Source: Subsaxibacter sp. CAU 1640 | Lineage (GTDB): Bacteria > Bacteroidota > Bacteroidia > Flavobacteriales > Flavobacteriaceae | Direction: 5' to 3' | DNA length: 64,000 bases | Assembly (NCBI RefSeq): GCF_023156585.1 | Contig: NZ_JALNMI010000005.1 | Location: 62,001-126,000 of the forward strand | Shown here: piece by piece, positions 32,771 through 38,879 of the stretch | Position numbering within the stretch: the stretch's first letter is position 1 | Layout of the letters: the number at the start of each line of letters is the position of its first letter | Notes under the pieces: generated by a model | The model's database searches: none | Told to the model about the DNA's origin: nothing | The model's input: only the letters and a program-made list of their open reading frames with translations | Made by a program: the position numbers and the translations under genes

Positions 32771-32974
32771 TTGGGATGACAATTTAATTTTAATAACACT
32801 ACAAGGCATGCGGAAAACCGCACAAGCTGTAAGCTAGTGCTTTAATTGCTAGGGAGAGTACCTTAAACATACCCAAAATTTCCTGACAAAGCCTACCGCC
32901 CAAACATAAAAACGACAAAAAGCAACTTTCAACGTTCAAACGTATAAGCCATATTTGTTCATTTGTCATCCCAA
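32771..32974. repeat. 12-bp inverted repeat flanking a 180-bp intergenic segment
   Basis: TTGGGATGACAA at 32771-32782 and its exact complement TTGTCATCCCAA at 32963-32974. It lies between the divergent 614-residue gene and the gene at 33057. It could be an operator pair or the ends of a small non-autonomous element. No coding frame lies inside. Confidence 0.6.
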
Positions 32975-33056
32975 ATTTTAACTCAATGGCGCACTTAAAA
33001 ATTATAAATCGCTATATTTATGATATTTACGTACTAACCACAACCAAAATAATCCA

Positions 33057-33626
33057 ATGAAAACAAAATTATCGCAAGAAGAAAAGGAATTTTTGATGAT
33101 AGAATTTCAAGAAATTTCCAATAACATGAGAGCTTTCTGGAAAGTCCGATTGACCATTATCGGTTTTGTAGTGTCACTGATTGGAGTGCTGTTGGCACAG
33201 CTCAAATCCACAGAATCATTTAAAATGCTCATTCTTGAAGCAAGTTTGGTTTTGATAATCACAGGTACTACCACCATTATAATATCTATCACAAAACATA
33301 TTGTGGTATATGCCATACGATTAAGGGAAATAGAATCCTCATTTATAAAAAATGGCTTCTGGAAAAAATGGAAAAAATACGTTGATCAAAATCCCACATA
33401 TACAAACACTTACTCTATTGCAGTTGCCATGCACTTATTGAACTTAGTGATAATGATATACATCGTTTGGAATAATTTTCATTTCTTCAAACAACTCAAT
33501 TATACAGAAATTTTGTTCACTTCAATTTTTATTGTGGGCAGTCTTGTGAATCTATGGTACATCAAGAATTTTTTAAGGCCAAAAAGAGGATGGGCCAAGC
33601 TGAAGAAAGAATGGGATGATTACTAA
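33057..33626 (+). CDS. Four-helix membrane protein of unknown function
   Basis: A protein of 189 residues. Four predicted membrane helices: VRLTIIGFVVSLIGVLLAQL, LILEASLVLIITGTTTIIISI, SIAVAMHLLNLVIMIYIVW and FTSIFIVGSLVNLWYI. The N-terminus (LSQEEKEFLMIEFQEISNNMRAFWK) and the loop between helices 2 and 3 are soluble and charged. It is divergent from the 614-residue gene across the inverted-repeat region. Small membrane proteins of this size act as effectors in some defense systems, but no family can be named here. A bidirectional terminator follows. Confidence 0.6.
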   Translation: MKTKLSQEEKEFLMIEFQEISNNMRAFWKVRLTIIGFVVSLIGVLLAQLKSTESFKMLILEASLVLIITGTTTIIISITKHIVVYAIRLREIESSFIKNGFWKKWKKYVDQNPTYTNTYSIAVAMHLLNLVIMIYIVWNNFHFFKQLNYTEILFTSIFIVGSLVNLWYIKNFLRPKRGWAKLKKEWDDY

Positions 33627-33651
33627 TTAGGACTTTATTTCACATCTAAAC

Positions 33652-33689
33652 AAAAAACCACAATCCCTTAAAAAGGAATTGTGGTTTTT
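33652..33689. terminator. Bidirectional terminator
   Basis: AAAACCACAAT pairs with ATTGTGGTTTT, with A/T-runs on both sides. It separates convergent genes ending at 33626 and 33710. Confidence 0.8.
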
Positions 33690-33709
33690 GAATTAAAGAG
33701 GGGTGGGGA

Positions 33710-34660
33710 TTAGAGGTTTTGCCAACCTTTCATCTTACGGAACTCGATGCCTTTGACCATGGCGAACTGCGGGCTGTTGAAGCCGAAGATACCAAGAATG
33801 GTCTTTTTGACACCTTGACCCACATCTACCAAGCCTGTGACGGGCTTCTGGATGATGAGGTTACGGTTAATCCTTTCCAACTTCAGCGCGGTACTTGCGA
33901 CATAGCCTGCCTGATTGGTATCATACATGGCGGTGCGCTTGACCTTCCAACCTGCGGCGCTGATTGAGGCGGGCGGGTTGTACTGTGGATAGGCGGTGAA
34001 AAGTTCGATTAATCCATCTACATGTTGAATCATCTGCACGCGTGACTGATGGCTAGCACTGATGTGATCGTCTGTCGCATCTTTAGGCAGTGCCTCTACA
34101 CGTGAGCCTTGTACTAAATGGTTCAACAAAATGCATCTCTTGATGGCTGTTTCTGGTACGCCACTGACAATAAAGATATTCTTTGATTGTGTGGAAAGCT
34201 TTTTAACATCCTCAAAAGCAATGTTCATCTGGGCAATGGCATTGTTATCGTCCTGCTTTTTAGTTTGGACAGAAAGCAGGGATTCTGATGCCGCTTGATA
34301 GATGGTTTCCATACTCTCTACAGTGAACAGGGGATTGCCTTGCACGTAGGTGTCGCCCAAACCGATGACGATCTGTCTCAATCGGGCAAAGTTTTCTACG
34401 TTGATAGGGAAGCCTGTCTCGTGATAGCGAGCTGGGGATTTCTTCTCTTTAGTGGTTTCTGCTACCGGATTTTCCTTCTTTGCAGCTTCTACTGTAGCGC
34501 TTTCGCTCTCTTTGGCAGTAGGATTAGAGTCAGCTTTGGGAAGAAGATTCTTCCAAGGAAGCTTGGCGTTCACAGGGTCTATAGCGACCTTGCTACCGTT
34601 TTTGGCTTTCCTCTGACTCTTGACAAAGGCCTTGTGGCCGTTTTTGCGATATGTACTCAT
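33710..34660 (-). CDS. Uncharacterised protein, paralog of the gene at 54092
   Basis: A protein of 316 residues. The N-terminal ~75 residues are basic then acidic and low-complexity (KAFVKSQRKAKNGSK, KESESATVEAAKKENP). The rest is helical and shares a layout with the protein at 54092: a Tyr-x-Pro near residue 210, N-x-A then a helix ending in RINRN/ARTERN, TGLVDVGQGVKKTILGIFG matching TGLVAIALQVKQYVQAVYG, and SPQFAMV matching SPEFKQV at the end. I know this as a recurrent Bacteroidota family of unknown function. ATG at 34660 is used; a TTG two codons earlier is possible. Both genes carry the same ~215-base leader. Confidence 0.65.
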   Translation of the reverse strand: MSTYRKNGHKAFVKSQRKAKNGSKVAIDPVNAKLPWKNLLPKADSNPTAKESESATVEAAKKENPVAETTKEKKSPARYHETGFPINVENFARLRQIVIGLGDTYVQGNPLFTVESMETIYQAASESLLSVQTKKQDDNNAIAQMNIAFEDVKKLSTQSKNIFIVSGVPETAIKRCILLNHLVQGSRVEALPKDATDDHISASHQSRVQMIQHVDGLIELFTAYPQYNPPASISAAGWKVKRTAMYDTNQAGYVASTALKLERINRNLIIQKPVTGLVDVGQGVKKTILGIFGFNSPQFAMVKGIEFRKMKGWQNL

Positions 34661-34882
34661 AGGCAAAAAGATTTGGAGCCATCATTGATAGTTTCCAAGT
34701 GTAGCGCTCAACAATGGCTTGGCGACGCTACACAGGTGTATGGTGTGCGAGGGGTCATGTAAATGGTATGACATCTCGAGGGTAATCGATAAAATGTTAT
34801 AAATAAAAAAGCGCTCTTGGAGTCTTTCGGCTTTTAGTGGCTACTTCTAGAATTCGCAGCTATCGGTCAATTGACTTTCAAC
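34661..34882 (-). promoter_or_regulatory. Structured leader RNA of the 33710 gene (copy 1)
   Basis: The first ~76 bases on the minus strand (34876-34801) match the leader at 53877-53952: AGTCAATTGACCGATAGCTG, a stem GCTGC/GTAGC around an AAT-rich loop, CTAAAAGCC, the conserved GAAAGACTCCAAG and a T-tract TTTTTTATTT. A further match ATTTTATCGATTACC follows, and TCCAAATCT lies close to the ATG. T-tract to ATG is 141 bases, 140 in the other copy. It may be a cis-regulatory RNA. Confidence 0.65.
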
Positions 34883-34914
34883 CAAATATATAATTAAGTA
34901 AAGATAACGTGCAA
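34883..34914 (-). promoter_or_regulatory. Promoter of the 33710 gene
   Basis: On the minus strand TTG (34914-34912), 21 bases, TATATTTG (34890-34883), an exact Bacteroidota -33/-7 pair. A perfect 9-bp inverted repeat CGATGAAAT/ATTTCATCG (34922-34930 and 34950-34958) lies just upstream and could be an operator. Confidence 0.7.
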
Positions 34915-35217
34915 ATATTTTCGATGAAATGCATGAGGTGCGTGAGTGTATTTCATCGGGAAATTTTCTTACAAGCCACGCCGCTGCTAATAAATTTAAA
35001 AATGTTAAATTTTTATTTAAATAGTATTAAAAGATATAATATGATACTATTATAGTTATAAAAAAGAGGATATTACAAGTAATAGGTGTTATAATAAAGA
35101 ATATGGTAATCATTATTTGCTAGTTATATCAGTAATTCCTACAAAGTGAAATCTTGAAATGTTAAAATTTAAAATTTTCAGGAAGGGATTTGTGCTTAAA
35201 ATGGGGAAATTTGAAAA

Positions 35218-35225
35218 TATTTTTG
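35218..35225 (+). promoter_or_regulatory. TAnnTTTG box at the head of the hairpin cluster
   Basis: TATTTTTG, plus strand, about 45 bases before the first short frame. A TTG lies upstream, but the spacing (about 25) is longer than usual. Confidence 0.35.
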
Positions 35226-35264
35226 TAGGAATCAACGATTTTATTTGCATTTAATCGAATAAAT

Positions 35265-35324
35265 ATGTATTTTAGCGGTGTTGTTGTTCATTTACATAGC
35301 ATGTTTACGAAAGCCGTGGTGTAG
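35265..35324 (+). CDS. Possible 19-codon peptide running into a terminator
   Basis: ATG at 35265 encodes MYFSGVVVHLHSMFTKAVV; the TAG lies in the loop of the hairpin at 35311-35340. A frame of exactly the same length ends inside the third hairpin at 35574. Too short to trust by itself. Confidence 0.25.
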   Translation: MYFSGVVVHLHSMFTKAVV

Positions 35325-35340
35325 GAAAACCACGGTTTTT
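35311..35340 (+). terminator. Terminator hairpin 1 of 4
   Basis: CCGTGGT (35314-35320) pairs with ACCACGG (35329-35335), followed by TTTTT. Confidence 0.7.
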
Positions 35341-35442
35341 GAACGTGCAAACGGAAAGAAAGATCTAACAAACCCATACAAGGGTTTGTTGAAGATATAA
35401 TCGTGAGGATTTGTTTTTTCATTTTTAGTTTTTATTAGCCCC

Positions 35443-35470
35443 AAACCGCAGCTTTCGGGTTGCGGTTTTT
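35443..35470 (+). terminator. Terminator hairpin 2 of 4
   Basis: AAACCGCAGC pairs with GTTGCGGTTT around TTTCGG, followed by T/A-runs. Between hairpins 1 and 2 a further 9-bp stem, AACAAACCC/GGGTTTGTT, lies at 35367-35390. Confidence 0.75.
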
Positions 35471-35514
35471 AAAAAAGAAAAAAACGACATTGAATCACGG
35501 TCACAATTTATCTT

Positions 35515-35574
35515 ATGATACTAGTTGCCCCTAGCTCTGTTTTTATTTTTTTAAGGAGGAAACCGCAACTTTAA
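35515..35574 (+). CDS. Possible 19-codon peptide ending in the third hairpin
   Basis: ATG at 35515 encodes MILVAPSSVFIFLRRKPQL; TAA at 35572-35574 lies in the loop of hairpin 3. Same length and same geometry as the frame at 35265. Speculative. Confidence 0.25.
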   Translation: MILVAPSSVFIFLRRKPQL

Positions 35575-35590
35575 AGGTTGCGGTTTCTTT
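35559..35590 (+). terminator. Terminator hairpin 3 of 4
   Basis: GAAACCGCAAC (35559-35569) pairs perfectly with GTTGCGGTTTC (35577-35587), followed by TTT. Confidence 0.75.
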
Positions 35591-35691
35591 TAAAAATAAA
35601 AGGGACCGGGTCATCAAGTAAAGAAAGTAACAAATTGAATAGGATTTTACATAGTTAAATTCTAATTTAATTGATTAGTTGGTGGTAAAAG

Positions 35692-35716
35692 CCGCAACTT
35701 TCGGGTTGCGGTTTTT
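35692..35716 (+). terminator. Terminator hairpin 4 of 4, in the leader of the 35781 gene
   Basis: CCGCAAC (35692-35698) pairs with GTTGCGG (35705-35711), followed by six Ts. It lies 65 bases before the ATG at 35781, so it may attenuate that gene. Confidence 0.7.
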
Positions 35717-35780
35717 TAAAAACATCGCTAAAAGAAAAGATTGCCCCAAAACTGAACCTGAACTTAACCTACTTAATATT

Positions 35781-36164
35781 ATGGCAAAATCTGCTGAAAC
35801 ACTTGCCAAGTACCTTGACGACGACCACGACAAGGACTATTTACAGAATTCATTATTGCATGCCAAAGCGCATTATGGATGCGGCGAGAGAAAAGATTTC
35901 CTTAAAAGTTTGAAGAAAGGAGAGGAGGCTTACTGTAGAGTTTTACGAGTTTATGGTAAAAAAAGGTATGAGGCTGTTCGACCATTTCTTCCAGAAGAGC
36001 TGTTTGTTTTCGAGAATCAACCAATTGAGTCAACAATTATTATCGGGGCAAAACCTGTAACAGAACCAAAGAACATACAAGGCTTTTGGCAACAAATGAT
36101 GAACCGATTTATTTTAAAACAACATACAAGTGTAACTGATCTATCTGTTCACTTTCAACATTGA
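35781..36164 (+). CDS. Uncharacterised protein behind the hairpin cluster
   Basis: A protein of 127 residues, probably cytosolic: MAKSAETLAKYLDDDHDKDY, then YGCGERKDFLKSLKKGEEAYCRVLRVYGKKRYEAVRPFLPEEL and a C-terminal QGFWQQMMNRFIL. I do not recognise the family. The ATG at 35781 is chosen because the upstream open frame runs through the fourth hairpin and would make an odd KAATFGLRFFKN extension. It ends before its own terminator at 36205, whose stem (AAAACCGCAGT) resembles those of the cluster. Confidence 0.55.
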   Translation: MAKSAETLAKYLDDDHDKDYLQNSLLHAKAHYGCGERKDFLKSLKKGEEAYCRVLRVYGKKRYEAVRPFLPEELFVFENQPIESTIIIGAKPVTEPKNIQGFWQQMMNRFILKQHTSVTDLSVHFQH

Positions 36165-36204
36165 ATTTTTTTGTTTTCTTTATAGTGTGATTTGAGTTAG
36201 TCAG

Positions 36205-36237
36205 AAAACCGCAGTATCATAAGCACTGCGGTTTTTT
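36205..36237 (+). terminator. Terminator of the 35781 gene
   Basis: AAAACCGCAGT (36205-36215) pairs with ACTGCGGTTTT (36225-36235), T-run after. Confidence 0.85.
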
Positions 36238-36250
36238 ATTTGTAAAAACT

Positions 36251-37060
36251 TTAATCTACTTTTTTGAATACCAACGACTGATTGTTGGGGTTAGTGAGCA
36301 AAAGTCGATTGTTTTCTACAGTGTAAGATGTCATGGCTCTTAAGGTAGACAAGAACTCATTTTCCTTATTAGGAGATTGGCAAAGCATTTTGGTAGTGGC
36401 GATATTGGTAAAACGCAACAACCCCTTTTCAAAAAACAAGCTACCACTCATACGGTTGCACCCTGCGTTTCCCATGAATGTATTTTCCGCCGCCTTTATT
36501 TCCATAGAAGGCACCTCTTTACCAAAATCTTCACGACCCACATCGATGCCATTCATGGATTCGAGTACCCAAATATCATGCAAGCGGTAGTCTGTAACAT
36601 ATGCGCCACAGCCTTTATAAGAGCTATATTCGCTGGCCGATCCTTTTTTTAGTTCGAGCTCTACTGTATATGGCGACACCTCGCCCGACATGGCGTTGGT
36701 ACACTCCATTTGCCTGATTTGAATGGTCATGCTGGCCGATTCTGTTTGTACAGTATAGCGTTTGACATTGCTATCTTGTGCCCGCGCTGGCGTGGTGTGA
36801 GGTGTCATAACCGAGTCTTCAGGTGTTTTGAATTTAATCATCTCTTCAGAGATGGTGACACTCCAAAATGGTTCGGTACCAGTTGCTTTGAAATAGACAT
36901 CGGTAGGTTGTGATTTTTCTGCAGCTACTTTGGCGTTTGCCATGCTCTCTTCGCTGGTTGTATCGGTAAGCACCTCTGTTGTGCCGACTTTTGACTTCTT
37001 ATCCATGCAGGAGAAGACAGCCAAGCTGATGCCCAGTAAAAAAATAGATATTTTTTTCAT
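36251..37060 (-). CDS. META-domain lipoprotein with an N-terminal COG3650-like domain
   Basis: A protein of 269 residues. Lipoprotein signal with LAVFSC as the lipobox. Residues ~50-150 resemble the COG3650 membrane-protein domain: YFKATGTEPFWSVTISEEMIKFKTPE, then IRQMECTNAMSGEVSPYTVEL and YKGCGAYV. Residues ~160-269 are a META/HslJ domain: DIWVLESMNGIDV, GNAGCNRMSGSLFFEKGLLRF, TTKMLC. This two-domain arrangement is known in bacterial envelope lipoproteins, and HslJ has been linked to heat and novobiocin resistance. It follows another META gene by two bases and is probably co-transcribed. ATG at 37060 is used. Confidence 0.85.
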   Translation of the reverse strand: MKKISIFLLGISLAVFSCMDKKSKVGTTEVLTDTTSEESMANAKVAAEKSQPTDVYFKATGTEPFWSVTISEEMIKFKTPEDSVMTPHTTPARAQDSNVKRYTVQTESASMTIQIRQMECTNAMSGEVSPYTVELELKKGSASEYSSYKGCGAYVTDYRLHDIWVLESMNGIDVGREDFGKEVPSMEIKAAENTFMGNAGCNRMSGSLFFEKGLLRFTNIATTKMLCQSPNKENEFLSTLRAMTSYTVENNRLLLTNPNNQSLVFKKVD

Positions 37061-37062
37061 GA

Positions 37063-37488
37063 TCAATTGGTTTTATGAAAGCGCATCATTGCCACATCAT
37101 CCATCATTAGGACGAGTTTGCCATCGGCATCGATGTTATATTTATTGATTTTCTTCATGGTGTTGACAAACACCTGTTCGCCTTCGCCACAGTACATCAT
37201 GGTGGTTGGGCCAGGCTCACCAAGGGTAAGGGTGTTACCAGTTACCGTAAAAGGTGCCGAATAGCCGTTACAACTGTTATTGCCTTGTACCATTTGACTG
37301 CTTTTGTCAAAAGTGAGGTATGGTTTTTTGTTTGGGAACAATCCGTCAAAGGCGATACGTGGTCCCGTGATGTATTCCAGTTCCCATTTGGTATCATATA
37401 GCGCATCGTTAGATGTGTTTTTTGTGGACGAGCAAGCGGTGAGGACCAAAGTCAACACCACAACGAGTAGCATTTTTGTTGTCTTCAT
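37063..37488 (-). CDS. META-domain (HslJ-like) lipoprotein
   Basis: A protein of 141 residues. Lipoprotein signal with VLTACSS. The META domain follows: DTKWELEYITGPRIAF, PYLTFDKSSQMVQGNNSCNGYSAPFTVTGNTLTLG and TTMMYCGEGEQVFVNTM. NSCNGYS aligns with the GCNRMSG motif of the next gene. The two lipoproteins form a pair on one transcript. No clear TAnnTTTG promoter is seen in the 150 bases upstream; the region beyond is filled with short tandem repeats. Confidence 0.87.
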   Translation of the reverse strand: MKTTKMLLVVVLTLVLTACSSTKNTSNDALYDTKWELEYITGPRIAFDGLFPNKKPYLTFDKSSQMVQGNNSCNGYSAPFTVTGNTLTLGEPGPTTMMYCGEGEQVFVNTMKKINKYNIDADGKLVLMMDDVAMMRFHKTN

Positions 37489-37638
37489 AGTGTGATGGTT
37501 TTATTTGTTACTAATTTACCGATTATTATCATCAGTTTTGTTATAACAAGGTTAAAACAAGAAGTGTGCCGTGATGGTGAAATGGAGTATAGAGTATTAA
37601 GTACAAAAAATAAAGATGAAATTAGGAAGGGTGACCAA

Positions 37639-37829
37639 TAACCGATGTACAATTAATAATTAATAATTAATAATTAATAATTAATAATGAATAATGAATA
37701 AATGAATAATGAATAATGAATAATTTTGCTAACAGCTAACAGCTAACAGCTAACAGCTAACAGCTAACAGCTAACAGCTAACAGCTAACAGCTAACAGCT
37801 AACAGCTAACAGCTAACAGCTAACGGCTA
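37639..37829 (-). repeat. Expanded stop-adjacent repeat, TTAGCTG x about 13 plus AATTATT/ATTCATT blocks
   Basis: Reading from the TAG of the esterase gene on the minus strand: TAGCCGTTAGCTGTTAGCTG and further TTAGCTG units to 37731, then TTAGCAAAATTATTCATTAT, several ATTCATT and AATTATT units, and GTACATCGGTTATTGGTC. The order of blocks matches 38701-38879. Confidence 0.85.
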
Positions 37830-38663
37830 CTAATCATAGCTTTTCAACGGCCACAACAGTTTAAAACCTTCCGTCAGACTTTGGTGAAGTATAGAGGCGT
37901 GGTTTTCGTCTTTTAAGAATTTAAAATCTGTTTTGAGTTTCTTTTTGCCAGAGCGTTTGAGCATTTCAGAGAGCTTGGTGGCTTCACTTTCCATCACTTC
38001 ACCTTCTGTGCCTACTGATACATACACATAAAGTGGGATGTCTTTTTGAGCTGAAAAATAAGCTTTCGCATCTTTGAGCATACTTTCATTGTCCCACCAC
38101 AGGCTTGGACTCACGATAAAGTAATGCGTAAACAATTCAGTTCTTTTTAAAAGAACTTCCGTAGCCAAGAGTCCGCCCAGTGATTGCCCAATCAGCATTT
38201 TGGTGTCGTTCACTTGATAATTCTTTTGAATATAAGGTTGCACTTCGCTTTCCAAAAACATAATGAACTTTGTCGAAGCACCGGTGGTTGGGTATTTGGC
38301 CTTCAATTCCTTGTCTGTCGTTTGAAAAGTGAAATCACGCTTGCGGTCAACGTTGGCAATGCCCACTACAATGGTTTCAGGCATCGTATATTGAAGATTA
38401 AAAAACTGCGTTAAGCCTACAATGTGCAGGAAATCTTCATTCATAGTACCGTCCAAGACATACAGCACAGGGTATTTTAGAGTGTCTTGCGCTTTGTAAC
38501 CTTGTGGCAAGTAAATATTCAGTACACGCTCTTCAGATAATATCTTGGACTTAAGCGTCACCACCTCGCCGATGTTCAAAGGCGTTTTGGACACCTCCGT
38601 AGTTTGGGCACTTACGGAAATTGATAGAAAACAAATGGTAATAAAGAGAAGCTTTTTAAGCAT
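37830..38663 (-). CDS. Secreted esterase, alpha/beta hydrolase of the esterase D/IroE type
   Basis: A protein of 277 residues with a Sec signal ending in SVSAQ. The mature part matches the putative esterase family (Fes/IroE/YbbA-like): RVLNIYLPQGY, YPVLYVLDGTMNEDFLHI, IVVGIANVDRKRDFTFQ, the nucleophile motif LIGQSLGGLLATEVLL with the catalytic Ser, FIVSPSLWWDNE, and ENHASILHQSL carrying the catalytic His. Family members hydrolyse siderophore or other esters; the substrate here is unknown. It stands alone between two repeat blocks. Confidence 0.88.
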   Translation of the reverse strand: MLKKLLFITICFLSISVSAQTTEVSKTPLNIGEVVTLKSKILSEERVLNIYLPQGYKAQDTLKYPVLYVLDGTMNEDFLHIVGLTQFFNLQYTMPETIVVGIANVDRKRDFTFQTTDKELKAKYPTTGASTKFIMFLESEVQPYIQKNYQVNDTKMLIGQSLGGLLATEVLLKRTELFTHYFIVSPSLWWDNESMLKDAKAYFSAQKDIPLYVYVSVGTEGEVMESEATKLSEMLKRSGKKKLKTDFKFLKDENHASILHQSLTEGFKLLWPLKSYD

Positions 38664-38700
38664 AATGCAATTCGTTTGAAAAACACAAAAATAACCATTA

Positions 38701-38879
38701 GAAGTTAGATTTTAGATATGAGATGTGAGATTATAATTGGAACAAAGAATCAAGAATCAAGAATCAAGACTGATGACCGATGCACAATTAATAATGAATA
38801 ATGAATAGTTTTGCTAAAGGCTAAAGGCTAAAGGCTAAAGGCTAAAGGCTAAAGGCTAACTGCTACTGAACACTGATCA
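38701..38879 (-). repeat. Expanded stop-adjacent repeat, TTTAGCC x about 6 with further blocks
   Basis: Reading from the TAG of the GNAT/CN-hydrolase gene: TGATCAGTGTTCAGTAGCAG, about six TTTAGCC units, TTTAGCAAAAC, TATTCATTATTCATTATTAA, GTGCATCGGTCATCAGTC, TTGATTC units and a TCTCACATCTCATATCTAAA tail. Confidence 0.85.

Noticed and set aside
37731-37826. CRISPR-like array
   Set aside because: Units are 7 bases and contiguous, with no spacers. The 21-base arrays at 20705 and 57303 also lack unique spacers, and no cas genes are present.
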